A stretch of DNA of 64,000 nt from Streptomyces thinghirensis (GTDB lineage: Bacteria > Actinomycetota > Actinomycetia > Streptomycetales > Streptomycetaceae): contig JAKFGP010000062.1 in the NCBI GenBank assembly GCA_021502835.1, forward strand, positions 1 through 64,000, read 5' to 3'. This document shows positions 20,472-29,679 of this stretch, piece after piece. Below the pieces are notes generated by a model. It saw only the letters and a program-made list of their open reading frames with translations, ran no database searches and was not told the DNA's origin. The translations under genes were made by a program, and so were the position numbers. Numbering within the stretch: the stretch's first letter is position 1; each line of letters starts with the position of its first letter.

Positions 20472-21390
20472 TTAGTTCTGTGGTGTTTGGGGATGGATGG
20501 TCAGGCCGGTGGGGGTGAGGAAGGACCACGGGAGTTGCTCGCTGGAGCAGACTCGGTGGATGCCGCGTTCGGCGGCGTCAGCGGCATCGGCGAGGTGGTC
20601 GCCGGCGAGGTTGGCCAGCTCGCGCTTCTTGACGGCCGACCACAGCAGTTCCACCGGGTTACGTTTGGGGGCGTAGGCCGGCAGCCGCTCGAGGGTGAGC
20701 CAGTGCTGCTCGGCCACCCAGGCCCGCATGCCCCGGCTCCCGTGGGCGGACAGTCCGTCCCTACCAACACCACCGACTCACCGGCGTAGAAGGTCTTGAT
20801 CTGTTCCAGCACCTCGATCAGGGAAGAGGTGTCGTAGCTGCTCCGGCTTGAGGTGGAAGCACAGCCGCGGCCCGCGTCCACCGTCGGCGGCGTGGTAGCC
20901 CAGCGCGGCGGCCATCCCCGCACGTTTCCAGTTCAGCCGGTGCCGCAGCGTGGGAGTGCGGCCGCGGGGCGGCGTAGGTGCGATGCACCCCAGGCAGCAA
21001 CGATGCCGATTCATCGAGGAACACGATCCAGGCACGTTTCTTCACCGCCCCTTCTTGATCCGCGGCCACCGTGGGCAACCCACCGGACGATCTCCGGACG
21101 CGTCCCGCTCAACGGCCTGGCGCCGGGGCCGCTGCACACTCCACCCCAGCCGGCCGGTCAGCAGGCGGCATACCGAGGCCGGGCCAACGTCACCCCGGTC
21201 ACCCGCTCAACCACCACGCCGACCCGTTCCCCCACCGCCCGGGCAACCTCGGACAAAGGACGTCTCTGCTCGAACAACTCGGCCGCGCGCATGCGACGGG
21301 CCTCGGCCAACTGCGGCCGCGTCAACGGCAGAACGGAGACATCAGCAACAGCATCCTGCGGCCGGAAGACACACCATCAGTAGGGGGTCA
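20472..21390 (-). mobile_element. IS630-family transposase, frameshifted
   Basis: This is a DDE transposase of about 300 residues in several frames. The N-terminal helix-turn-helix part reads LTRPQLAEARRMRAAELFEQ and PLSEVARAVGERVGVVVERV. The catalytic half has WIVFLDESASLLPGVHRTYA (first acidic block), then LERLPAYAPKRNPVELLWSA, which carries the final NPxE block of IS630 enzymes. The C terminus LTPTGLTIHPQTPQN ends at 20472. Indels near 20740, 20900 and 21060 break it. I could not fix the terminal inverted repeats or a TA target duplication by eye. Confidence 0.8.
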
Positions 21391-21655
21391 TCTCTCAGGT
21401 CGGGGAGCCGTAACCAGCGAGTGTGACCGACTACAAGGCTCGGAGTAGCGGCGTTGTGCAATGTGTGGCGCATACTCTGGGTATAGAGACCACGAGGACC
21501 CACGGGCCACGGGCATCACCCGGCAGACGAGGGTCACCTCGCGCTGCTCACGACTCGAGGCCTTTGCATGGGGGGCGAGTCGGGCTTGGGAGAGGCTCCC
21601 GTTGTGGCGACGGGGGCCTCTTCGCATTACGGAGGACGTGCGAGAGAGAGCACGG

Positions 21656-22150
21656 CTACTCCGCTTCGTTCGTGTCGGCGGCGGCCGGGTGCTTGGCTGC
21701 CCAGCCAGCGAGCAGCGAGCAGGCATACGCCTCCAGGTGGCGTCGGCGTGGCTTGGCCGTGCCGACTTCCCAACGGTTGAAGGCGACGCGGGTGGCTTCG
21801 AAGACTTGGGCAACGTCTTGCTGTGTGAGACCGTCTGCCTTGCGTAGCCGTGCTCGAACCTCCGGCGGTGGCAGGTGTCCTGGCCGCACCAGCAGAGCGA
21901 CGATGGTGACGGGCTGCTCGCAGTGCGGGCAGTTCCGGACGGCGGTAGGGGTCAGGGCCTGTTCGGATCGGGCGGGAACGGCAGCGACCGCCTGCCGGGG
22001 CTGCTGTTCGCCGAGCAGGATGCCGTAGCTCGTCGCGTTCTTGGTTGCGCTGCTTCTCCGCGTCGCGTCGGCAGTTGGGCGAGCAGTAGACCTGTCGCAG
22101 GCGGGGGTTCGCAGTGAAGAACGCCCTGGCCCCGTGAGCTTCAACCACCT
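21656..22150 (-). pseudogene. XRE-type HTH regulator with zinc-finger N terminus, frameshifted
   Basis: This is a small DNA-binding protein of about 160 residues. One frame gives RARAFFTANPRLRQVYCSPN, then CRRDAEKQRNQERDE, a treble-clef-like cysteine motif at the N terminus. A CPHC pair follows in the middle. The C-terminal half is an intact helix-turn-helix: PPEVRARLRKADGLTQQDVA, then QVFEATRVAFNRWEVGTAKP. Proteins of this layout are common in Streptomyces as single regulators with unknown targets. One or two indels separate the halves. It is downstream of the IS630 element and oriented like it. Confidence 0.65.
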
Positions 22151-22453
22151 GCGTTCAGTCTGTCACCCAGGACATTCGACTGCCCCCACAGCCCTGCTGC
22201 CAACGAGCAGAATCCCAGGACCATGGGGTTTCCTGGTCGCTGAGGGGCCGCCTTCGTGCACGGTCAGAGCGCGGTTTGCCGGTACTCGGTCGGGTGAGCC
22301 GGAGGAAACGAGTATTCATACCCGAGGATCTGGGAAGTGGGCGGCTGCGTCGCGGCCCGGAGGCCGGCAGCCAAGTTGCGGTAGTGCCGAAAAGACGTTC
22401 TGCTCGGACGGACAGCCTAACCCGGGCCGTGCCCGCACATGAGGGAAGTCGAT
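22151..22453. other. Intergenic region, no gene seen
   Basis: This lies between the divergent XRE-type gene and the cupredoxin-like gene and contains no recognisable coding sequence. It probably holds both promoters. GAGGGAAGTC just before 22454 may be the downstream ribosome binding site. Confidence 0.4.
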
Positions 22454-22848
22454 ATGCCGCGACCCGCTACCGGACATGCGCGCCTGCGTCGCTGTGGTGC
22501 GGCAGTCGTCTTCGTCTCGATGGCCCTGGGCAGGGCGATCGCGGCGATGCAGTTCCGGTGAGTCGGGACGTGACCGTGCGGGTCACCGACAGCAGGTGCC
22601 AGCTGTCACCCGGCCGGGTCGAGGACGGCACGGATGTGACGTTCGCGGTGCACAACTCGAGCAAGCGGTCCGTGCGGTTTACGCTCAAGGAATCCGACGG
22701 CAGCGCCGCGGTTGGGACCGGAGACGGTCGACGCCGGTGCCGAAGAGGAGCTGGAAGGCAATCAGTTCGACGGCAAGGCCACCTACATGGCGGAATGCGC
22801 GCCACAGGGTGGTACTCCAGCGCGTACTCAATTACCGTCACGGATTGA
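22454..22848 (+). pseudogene. EfeO-like cupredoxin-domain protein, frameshifted
   Basis: This is a single-domain exported protein of about 131 residues. ATG 22454 gives a basic N terminus and a hydrophobic stretch (CGAAVVFVSMALGRAIAAM), a signal peptide or anchor. The mature part reads VTVRVTDSRCQLSPGRVEDG, VTFAVHNSSKRSVRFTLKES and ends SSAYSITVTD, as in the N-terminal cupredoxin-like domain of EfeO iron-uptake proteins. The peptidase-like M75 domain of full EfeO is absent. Indels near 22550, 22710 and 22810 break the frame. Iron or copper binding is possible, but the usual ligands are not clear. Confidence 0.6.
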
Positions 22849-22859
22849 CCATGTGAGGC

Positions 22860-23090
22860 CGACGAGGTCGTCGCTCGCCTCAAGATCATGCCCGGGTACC
22901 ACGGCCGCCTGGAAGAGACGGCGGCCGCGCTGACCGACGGCTGGCTGCACACCGGGGACGGGCGCCTCCACGAGGACGGCTACCTGACGCTCGTGGACCG
23001 CAAGAAGGACCTTGTCATTCGCGGATATAGAACATCCCGCCCTCGGAGGTGGCGGCAGTGCTCCGGTGGCTTCCAGAAGCGCTGGAAGCC
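22860..23090 (+). pseudogene. Internal fragment of an acyl-CoA synthetase
   Basis: The frame reads IMPGYHGRLEETAAALTDGW, LHTGDGRLHEDGYLTLVDRK and KDLVIRGY, followed one frame over by NIPPSEVAAVL. These are the A7-A9 core motifs of an AMP-forming acyl-CoA synthetase. Neither the N-terminal P-loop region nor the C-terminal lysine segment is present, so only about 75 codons of a 500-residue enzyme remain. It follows the cupredoxin-like gene by 12 bases and looks like debris left by recombination. Confidence 0.75.
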
Positions 23091-23438
23091 ACTGTCAGTA
23101 GGACCCCGGTGTGATGACACCATCTTCGTCTTTCCGCGCGTCCCCAGCTCGTCAAGGTCGGGGACACGGAGGCCGGGAGAGGTTTCCAGAGGTCGGCGGC
23201 CGGTGTCTGACGAAAGCGCTGCATGGGCGAGGACAGTGGTGTCGGTGCCGACGCCGGGGGTTCGGTGCGCCCAGGTTACCAGCGGAGTCGGGGCGGTTCG
23301 GCGTTCCGGCGGTGGCATCATCACGAAGCCCCACCGGCGCGGGGCGGCGTTCCGGAGGGAGCTCCCGGACGGCTGCGGCCGACAGCGGATCCAATGACAG
23401 GCCAGCGGAATCCCCGGTGCGGTGCCCGGACTCCGTTC
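23091..23438. other. Intergenic region, no gene seen
   Basis: No supported gene. It separates the acyl-CoA synthetase fragment from a minus-strand secreted protein. GC content remains high, so unrecognised remnants are possible. Confidence 0.4.
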
Positions 23439-24010
23439 TCATTCCAGTGCAAGATGCAGCGCGCACCGGGGCTGCGGCCCATCGCATCCCGGTGGCGGGG
23501 AAATCACCAGTTGTTCGGCCTGCACCCCCGGGCGGATACAGGATGCTCCACCAGCGCCCGACTCGCCCCCGTAGAAGCCGCCGGTGTTGACAGGGCCGTT
23601 CGCCATCCGGGCGAGACACTTGTGGGTCACGCCGTTCTGGATGAGCCGGTCGCCGTGCGGGTAGTCGCCGCCGACCTGCCCATATGCTGCCTGGTCCGCC
23701 GCCATACTCGGCTCATCGCCACCTGGACGTTTCGCACGGTCAGACACAGTCTGGTGGCCTTCTGCCGCAGCGCCGTGTACTCCAGTCCGAGTAGTTACAG
23801 CTGAACACGTAGACGCCGTAGCCCGCCCGAAAGTCTCGGCACGCCGGGCGCCCCGCATAGTTGGAGCCTGTTGGTGACCGCAGCGGCACTCGCCTGTGGA
23901 CTCCCGAAGCTGGCTATCAGCCCTGCGAGCGCTGTCACGACGGCCAGACGACTCCCCCGCCTTTCACTCCTCGCGTATGCCCGGCTGCGTGCTGCGACGG
24001 CTGCGATGAT
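23439..24010 (-). pseudogene. Hypothetical secreted protein, frameshifted
   Basis: The N-terminal part reads RRGSRLAVVTALAGLIASFG, then SPQASAAAVTN, a good signal peptide with an Ala-x-Ala site. The rest is scattered over frames: LCGAPGVPRLSGG, GYGVYVFSCNYSDWSTR and, in a third frame, DRLIQNGVTHKCLARMANGP, then VNTGGFYGGESG. The cysteines suggest a disulfide-bonded extracellular protein. No family recognised. The start and end are approximate. Confidence 0.45.
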
Positions 24011-24476
24011 ACTCAGAGTCAAGCTGCCCGGGGCGCCGATCGCGGCAGCGCTGCTTGCCGGTGCCATGCGTCCGGCACGATGCCCGGTGTGCTGCACGGC
24101 GGTGTCTGCCTGCTGACCGACCATGATGTGCCCCGCGGAACACCTTTTGGCATGTGCCCTTCCCGGGCCCCTGGCGGGCCTACGGCTCCGGGAGGCCTGG
24201 GCGGCAGGCCAGTCCCGGTACCGCGCACCTGCGTACAGCAGGCCGGAGGAAGAAGCCCAGGGGTGATGACTGCCCAGGCAGGGCATGGCCGCGGGCTGCT
24301 GGGCAGGAGAACGGCGGTTGTGCTGGGCGGGTGCTCGGGCCTAGTGGCGGTGTGGAGCCGATGGAGTGATCCTGGTGAATGTATGACCGGAAGGGAAGCA
24401 CCCGGATGCGACGCATCCGCTGGGTCACACTCACGTCGTAGGGAACATAGGGAACGAATCCGTCCGGAGGTGTCAC
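24011..24476. other. Intergenic region, no gene seen
   Basis: Between divergent secreted-protein genes. I see no convincing frame. The last 60 bases, with a GGAGG site just before 24477, hold the leader of the small secreted protein. Confidence 0.45.
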
Positions 24477-24758
24477 ATGGTGTCTGTCCGCATGCTCGCC
24501 GGCGCGGTCGGGGCCGCGCTGGTCCTCTCCCTCCCCGCGGCGTCATTCGCCGCACCGGCCGTCGCCTCGGGTGACTGCGCCAAGGCGGTAGCAGTCGCCG
24601 AAAAGTCTCAGAAGGACTACGAGTCCTGGCTGAAGTGGTACAAGGACATCGTCGCCCAGGGCGGCCACCCGGGCACCGCCGAGCAGCAGGCCCTGGCCGA
24701 CGCGAAGGCCGACCGCGACCGGACGGCCTCGCAGGCCCAGCGTATCTGTGGTTCTTGA
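24477..24758 (+). CDS. Small secreted hypothetical protein
   Basis: This is an intact 93-residue protein. The start codon at 24477 has a GGAGG site upstream. Residues 1-31 (MLAGAVGAALVLSLPAASFA, followed by APAVAS) form a signal peptide with Ala-x-Ala. The mature part is a helical, Lys- and Gln-rich stretch, CAKAVAVAEKSQKDYESWLK and QQALADAKADRDRTASQAQR, with two cysteines at its ends (GDCAK and RICGS) that may pair. The family is common in Streptomyces genomes but its function is unknown to me. It is one of the few unbroken frames in this zone. Confidence 0.8.
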   Translation: MVSVRMLAGAVGAALVLSLPAASFAAPAVASGDCAKAVAVAEKSQKDYESWLKWYKDIVAQGGHPGTAEQQALADAKADRDRTASQAQRICGS

Positions 24759-24779
24759 CGGACGCCGTCCGTACATTCC

Positions 24780-25170
24780 CACACCCCCCTTGAAGCACAG
24801 GCCCTCCCGACCGGCGGACGTCCAGGTGAGCCAGTCCGCGCGGTCGTGGGGTCGGTGGTCGACGGGCACAGCGTGAACGGCGCCGTCAAAGACATGTCCG
24901 CGAACAAGGTCTCCAGGGCAGCCCGGCGCCGGACGTAGGGCCAGGGGTGAGGTCGGTGCCGTCCAGGCGCACGACGTCGAACACGACCAAGTGCGCGGGC
25001 CAGGCACGCGTGGCCTCAAGCGCGCCGGCACGCGGCGGCGGGCCAGACGCTGCTGCAGGCGCTAAAAACGAGGCGACCGGACCCCCCAGACCACCAGCGC
25101 GCCGACCAGACCAGTGCCTTCGGGCAGCTGCGCCAGGGCGGCGTCCCGGATCTCCGGGAACACGGCCGTT
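24780..25170 (-). pseudogene. ATP-dependent DNA ligase, 3' part of an interrupted gene
   Basis: The minus strand reads TAVFPEIRDAALAQLPEGTG, LVGALVVWG, then RLQQRLARRR, HLVVFDVVRLDGTDLTP and LTAPFTLCPSTTDPTTARTG, the adenylation domain after motif I of small actinobacterial ATP-dependent DNA ligases. It ends near LTWTSAGREGLCFKG, before motif V, where the sequence becomes unrelated. The N-terminal part lies at 25955-26128 beyond a gene of the opposite strand. So this ligase is both split and 3'-truncated. Confidence 0.75.
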
Positions 25171-25267
25171 CTGTATCGAGTGGCTTGTTGTTGCTTGGAC
25201 CGTTGAGTAGCTGGCATGGATACACGATGCTTAGCCTGGCCAAGCAGCCCCGTGTGATCATCTCCGC

Positions 25268-25900
25268 ATGACACCTGGCCTGATCATCTTCCTCAACGGC
25301 ACGTCCAGCTCCGGAAAGTCGAGCATTGCCCGGGAATTGCTGCATATCCTGGACGACGGTGTCTTCTTCCACTTGGCGGTGGACACATTCAATGCAATGC
25401 GCACCCAGCGGGCCCTCGACCCCGAGGAGCTCGATGCTGCGCTGCGACGGACCAGGATGGGCTTCCACCGCTCGATCGCAGCCATGGCCGAGTCGGGCAA
25501 CGACGTCGTCGTTGACCACGTCTTCAGTGAGCGATGGCGGCTACTCGACTGCCTGGAAGTGCTGCGTTCCGAGGATGTTCTGTTCGTCGGCGTCCACTGT
25601 CAGCTGGATGAACTCGCCCGCCGCGAGCAGGCTCGGGGTGATCGCCCCGCAGGCTTGGCAGAGCACCAATTCGACCTGGTCCACAGCCACGGCGACTACG
25701 ACCTGGAGTGCGATACCAGCGCTGCCAGCCCGCGCGAGTGCGCCCAGCAGATCAAGGAGTTCCCTTCCACTCCGCCCAACCCCCACGGCCTTCACCCGCC
25801 TACGTACACGGTATCTGTCAGGTGGCACGAGGATGATCAGCTAGTCCGCGTTGAAGGGCCCCCCATTCTGTTGCGTGACGCCGCAGGTCCACATGCATGA
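25268..25900 (+). CDS. Chloramphenicol phosphotransferase-like P-loop kinase
   Basis: This is a CPT-family phosphotransferase of 210 codons. IIFLNGTSSSGKSSIARELL carries the Walker A loop at residues 6-25. HLAVDTFNAM has the acidic residue used for the substrate hydroxyl. DVVVDHVFSERWRLLDCLEV and FVGVHCQLDELARREQARGD are the remaining family blocks. Chloramphenicol phosphotransferase inactivates the drug by phosphorylating its primary hydroxyl; relatives may act on other molecules. The last 40 codons read unlike the family, while PTAFTRLRTRYLSGGTR in another frame fits better, so an indel near 25780 may hide the true end. The gene sits inside a DNA ligase gene. Confidence 0.82.
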   Translation: MTPGLIIFLNGTSSSGKSSIARELLHILDDGVFFHLAVDTFNAMRTQRALDPEELDAALRRTRMGFHRSIAAMAESGNDVVVDHVFSERWRLLDCLEVLRSEDVLFVGVHCQLDELARREQARGDRPAGLAEHQFDLVHSHGDYDLECDTSAASPRECAQQIKEFPSTPPNPHGLHPPTYTVSVRWHEDDQLVRVEGPPILLRDAAGPHA

Positions 25901-25954
25901 TGAGCAGCGTCTTCTTTGCACCTGACCGCCTGAGAGCAACAGACCAGAGTGGAG

Positions 25955-26128
25955 ACAGAACACCGGGAATGTCTGTGCTCTGCCGCGAGCGCAGCAGCAC
26001 CCGGCCGTCGGACCAGCGGGCGAGCTGGACACGGTAGCCGTCCCACTTCGGCTCCGCCGCCGAACCCGCGCCAGGCCGGGGCTGGCCACGGACACGGTGA
26101 GCACCGGGTCCGGCAGCGTCCACGTCAC
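25955..26128 (-). pseudogene. ATP-dependent DNA ligase, 5' part of an interrupted gene
   Basis: GTG 26128 opens TWTLPDPVLTVSVASPGLAR. One frame over it continues AAEPKWDGYRVQLARWSDGR, VLLRSRQSTD. EPKWDGYR is ligase motif I with the AMP-accepting lysine. The coding part breaks off at RSRQSTD, which in intact homologues leads straight into the TAxFPEIRDAA found 790 bases away at 25165. The two parts thus belong to one gene separated by the segment carrying the CPT-like kinase. Confidence 0.75.
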
Positions 26129-26177
26129 GACCGACGTTCCCCCACTCTCCTTGGTTTCCTTGCGCAAGATGGGGACG

Positions 26178-26500
26178 TCAGGCTTTACCATCCAGGAAGC
26201 CGAGCGCGCTGTCGGGTCGGCAGACGCCGCACGCCTTGCCCCCCTCGGTGATAGCCCGCCGCGCTTCGTCCAGGGTGACGCCACGGGTGCGCTTGCCCGC
26301 ATACCAGCAGTCGCCGCAGTGGAGCTGGACGGGCGGGCCGTCCCAGTTGAGGCCCTTCTCCAGCAACCAGTCGGGCGGGCAGGGCCGGTCCTGTATGCCT
26401 CGCTGCCGCTCCGCCTCCCGCTGCTCCGCCATGGAGATCGCCGTCCGAACCTTCTCCGAGGAGGCAGCACCAGGTAGGCCTCCAAAGTGCGGAGTCAGGG
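26178..26500 (-). pseudogene. DUF6233 protein
   Basis: This is a small Streptomyces-specific protein. The frame from about 26432 reads MAEQREAERQRGIQDRPCPP, DWLLEKGLNWDGPPVQLHCG, DCWYAGKRTRGVTLDEARRA and ACGVCRPDSALGFLDG, the DUF6233 pattern with a conserved CGxCRPD. Upstream, in another frame, LRTLEAYLVLL is the usual N-terminal helix. It is preceded by a TGA where the family normally has an Arg codon. The true start may therefore be lost or be hidden by an error. Function unknown. Confidence 0.7.
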
Positions 26501-26591
26501 CAGATCAGGTATCCCGTGACAGGGAACCTGAGCGATTCGAGCGATTCCCCTCAAAGGTTGAGCGGTACTTGTGACGGACACCGCCCTTCTC

Positions 26592-27212
26592 TCAGGGCAG
26601 CACGCGATAGGTCACGTGTGTGACCGAGTTCGCTGCCCGCGACTCCACCTGCTCAAGGTTCAGTGACGGCACTCCGTCGAACAGCCGTGTGCCGGCGCCG
26701 AGCGTGAACGGCACGATGTGCAGCCGCAGCTCATCGATCAAGCCTGCGGCCAGGTACTGGTTGATGGTGGTCGCGCCCCCGTGGATCGACACGTTGCGGT
26801 CCCCGGCCGCCTCGCGAGCCTGCCGCAGAGCGGATTCGATGCCGTCGGTGACGAAGTGGAACGTGGTGCCGCCGTCCATCGGTTGCGGGTCACGCGGGTG
26901 GTGGGTGAGGACGAAGACCGGCGCGTGGTACGGCGGATTGTCGCCCCACCAGCCCTTCCACTGCCGATCCCACGCGCCGCGTACGGGGCCGAACATGTTG
27001 CGCCCCATGATGAAGGCGCCGACTTCCGTCAGCCGGTCGAGTTCGACCTGCCGCTGCTCCGGGCTTTCGAACATCCATGCGTGCAGCCTGTCGCCCCAGC
27101 CATCACCGGCGTCGTCGCCGAACGGGCGCTGCTCGGCCTGGTTGAGCCCGGCCGAGTACCCGTCGACGGAGATCGAGAGATCGCAGGTCACCCTGCCCAA
27201 ACGTGTGGTCAC
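26592..27212 (-). CDS. RibD C-terminal / dihydrofolate reductase-like protein
   Basis: This is an intact 206-residue protein with a GTG start at 27212 and an AGGAGGGA site just upstream. RVTCDLSISVDGYSAG opens the reductase fold. LTEVGAFIMGRNMFGPVRGA, APVFVLTHHPRDPQPMDGGT and NVSIHGGATTINQYLAAGLI are the NADPH-fold strands. DELRLHIVPFTLGAGTRLFD closes the family signature. Such proteins are common stand-alone reductases in Streptomyces; the substrate is unknown. It is flanked by unrelated genes, so it is probably monocistronic. Confidence 0.92.
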   Translation of the reverse strand: MTTRLGRVTCDLSISVDGYSAGLNQAEQRPFGDDAGDGWGDRLHAWMFESPEQRQVELDRLTEVGAFIMGRNMFGPVRGAWDRQWKGWWGDNPPYHAPVFVLTHHPRDPQPMDGGTTFHFVTDGIESALRQAREAAGDRNVSIHGGATTINQYLAAGLIDELRLHIVPFTLGAGTRLFDGVPSLNLEQVESRAANSVTHVTYRVLP

Positions 27213-27552
27213 TGTGCCGTCCCTCCTGATGGCGACTTCCGTCGCCTTCGCGGTGAGCCGCCTGATCCATTCATTACTTGGATAGACCGTCCCGGGGCCG
27301 CGAACTCATCGCGCGGCCGTTTCGCTGTCCTTTGGCATCACTCAGCCGGACGCGGCCCTTGACGCTGTGCTCAGGACCTCGATGACACGAACTCGCATCC
27401 GACAAGGTTCGATGGGGCACGCGATCAAGGTTCGGTGACACGGGACATCAGGCCGCTATCGGCCACGTCTTCAACTTGCCCCAAAAATCGAGCACCCTTT
27501 GACGGGGTCCAACTGGCCGCAGACGGTCACTCTGCGCTGACACTCAGCCGGC
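27213..27552. other. Intergenic region, no gene seen
   Basis: This lies upstream of the reductase gene and downstream of a membrane-protein gene, both on the minus strand. No coding evidence. It presumably carries the reductase promoter. Confidence 0.45.
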
Positions 27553-28565
27553 TCATCCGGCGAGCGGGACGCGTCGAAGCCAGTACGAGCGGGCCGCGAT
27601 GGTCAGCGCGATGCCGTAAGCAGCGAAGGCGACCATCGATCCAGCCGACCAGCAGCGCGTCGCCCAGGGGAGTGGAAGTCGCCACGCCGCATTGTCACTG
27701 CGCCGGCCGTAGCCAGGGTCAAGTATCCGATCCCCACAACGCCGTACGGCGCGAGCGTGGCAGCGCCGAGCAGAGCGGGGGCGAGCGGGAGCCAGCGCGG
27801 CACCCGTCGGCCGTGAAGGAACAGCATCCAGCGCGGGAAGACCTGTCCCCACGGGCGGACCAGGCCCCAGAGCAGGAAGACGCCGAGCACAGCCAGCAGG
27901 GCGGTGGGGTCCAGGCCCCAGGACTGCAGGGTGAGGAAGACCCCGAGGCGCCGTTCCGCTCCCGAAACCGCGAGCATCTCGTCACCGGTGATCCCCCGCG
28001 AACGTGCCGCCGGACGCCCATACCAGCTTCATTGCCGCGTACGGGACAAAGGTCAGCGTTCCTACCCAGGCGGTGTGTTGGACGAGCTGCGGTGCAGCGG
28101 ACGGCGCCCGTACGGCAGTACCGGCGGACGGGCGGTCGGACCGGGCCGTGGCCGCGAGCAGGACCGCCCCGAGTGCCGCCAGGGCCTTGTTCGCAGCGGC
28201 AGCCCGGCTGTCCACTCCCTGACCGAGCATGAGCGTGATCACATCCATCAGCAGGCTGAACGCGGTGATCCCGGCCAGCCCGCAGGCCACCCAGAGCAGC
28301 ACCCGTAACGCTGGGCGCAGCCCGTACCGCACCACCGCCCTGCTGACCAGCGTCGCCAGCACGCCCACCGCCACGACCGCCCAACTCAGCTCTGAGGCCT
28401 CTGCACCACCGCCGTAGTAGAGCAAGGAGGCCCCGCTCAGCGCGCACGCCAGGCCGAAGCCGGCATACGCCACCGCCCACAGCATCGTCGCCCAGGCCAC
28501 CCAGCGCGGCCATCGCTGCCACCAGGACACTCCAGAGCGCCATCATCGTCCGTTCAACACTGGTC
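27553..28565 (-). pseudogene. Hypothetical polytopic membrane protein, frameshifted
   Basis: This is an integral membrane protein of about 335 residues with eight or so helices. SWWQRWPRWVAWATMLWAVA, WAVVAVGVLATLVSRAVVRY, VLLWVACGLAGITAFSLLMD, TAWVGTLTFVPYAAMKLVWA, TALLAVLGVFLLWGLVRPWG and LGAATLAPYGVVGIGYLTLA are membrane segments. The last one, GSMVAFAAYGIALTIAARSY, ends in a basic tail (WLRRVPLAG). Indels occur near 28530, 27990 and 27660. The family is widespread in Streptomyces but I cannot assign a role. ATG 28565 is a possible start. Confidence 0.65.
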
Positions 28566-28831
28566 ATGTTCTGAACGTCGCATCGCCTGCGGCGGGGTGG
28601 CGTCAGCCGCCGGAACGATCTCCCTCCCCGCCGGGTGAATGCCCCTGATGCCAAGGCATGAGTTACGGGCGTGACGTCTCAACTGGCCGTCCATGGGCAA
28701 CCTGGACTGGGCACTGATATTCCAGGCCGGAAGACAAAACACAAGCTCAAGAGCCCCGCAACGGCAGATTCGCCCGCACTGCGCGGAGACGTCCGCGTAG
28801 TGCGGGCGTCCCTAACACACGTTCGGGTCGG

Positions 28832-29290
28832 TCAGGGACGGTCATACTCGCAGCGGAACCTCTGAGCGACGTCCCGGGGTTTGATGTTGTGGTGCTGGGA
28901 GACGCATCGCAGCACATTGAAGGCGTCGACTTCGCTCATGCGGTGGCGTTCCATGAGGATGCCCAGGCTTCGCCGATGGCGAGGCGGGTTTCCATGGCAT
29001 GTTCGAGCTGATCGATAGTACGGACGCTGGCCAGCGCGACCACGGCATAGGAGGCAAGCATCCAGCCGGCGGTCTCCAGGTCCTCGGCGAAGGCGCCGGG
29101 GCGGCGGGCGTAGGGGTTGAACGCGCCGAAGTCTTCCTCTCCCCCGCTGGGAGGCCTGCGACTGCAGACGAGAGCCCGCGAGCCGCAAAAGCCGTTCTCC
29201 AGCCCTGGCAGCCCGCAGGCAACCGGGGCTGAGGGGGCTGGGCGACACCAGCCGCCGATGGGGCCCCTTCGTCGGTCGTCTCGCACCTAT
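28832..29290 (-). pseudogene. GAF/ANTAR-type regulator, probably 5'-truncated
   Basis: The C-terminal half is an ANTAR RNA-binding domain: ETRLAIGEA, then LGILMERHRMSEVDAFNVLR and CVSQHHNIKPRDVAQRF in a neighbouring frame. Before it EEDFGAFNPYARRPGAFAED, then LETAGWMLASYAVVALASVR, matches the end of the GAF sensor domain. The N-terminal part of the GAF domain (the EGPCxxA region) cannot be found upstream of about 29300. ANTAR proteins bind paired RNA hairpins and act as antiterminators. Several indels. Confidence 0.65.
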
Positions 29291-29351
29291 CCATCAGGCC
29301 CGGTGGTGAGGAGGAGAGCCTGGCCGCGTCCCTGATCACGCCACGCTGATC

Positions 29352-29660
29352 GTGGACGCACACCTGTGGCATCGATCAACAGACACCCCGCCGGAGGAGA
29401 GAAAAGCGACGAGCCTCTACAACGCCTCGACCGTCGTGACAGTGGGTATCGGGTGCTCGTTTGCTACGTGGGTCTCATGGTCATCAACTTGGTGTGGGCG
29501 TCGTTCATCCTCAACGACCAAGTGTTCTCCTCACTGACACGAACCTCACTGCACGCCACGGAGTACTGGACGCTGTCCTGGTTCGTCGCTTCGATCGCCA
29601 CCGTGGGCGGCGCGCTGGGAACAGGCTTGGACCAGTCGGCAGCGTCCACGTCACGGCTGA
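29352..29660 (+). pseudogene. C-terminal part of a membrane protein
   Basis: Two frames join to give SLYNASTVVTVGIG, then VLVCYVGLMVINLVWASFIL, NDQVFSSLTRTSLHATEYWT and LSWFVASIATVGGALGTGL: two transmembrane helices flanking a short loop. There is no start codon with a ribosome binding site, and the sequence preceding 29350 is unrelated, so the N-terminal part is missing. It abuts, head to head, a regulator that also lacks its 5' part. I do not know the family's role. Confidence 0.5.
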
Positions 29661-29679
29661 TGCCTCCACGCCCTGGGCG

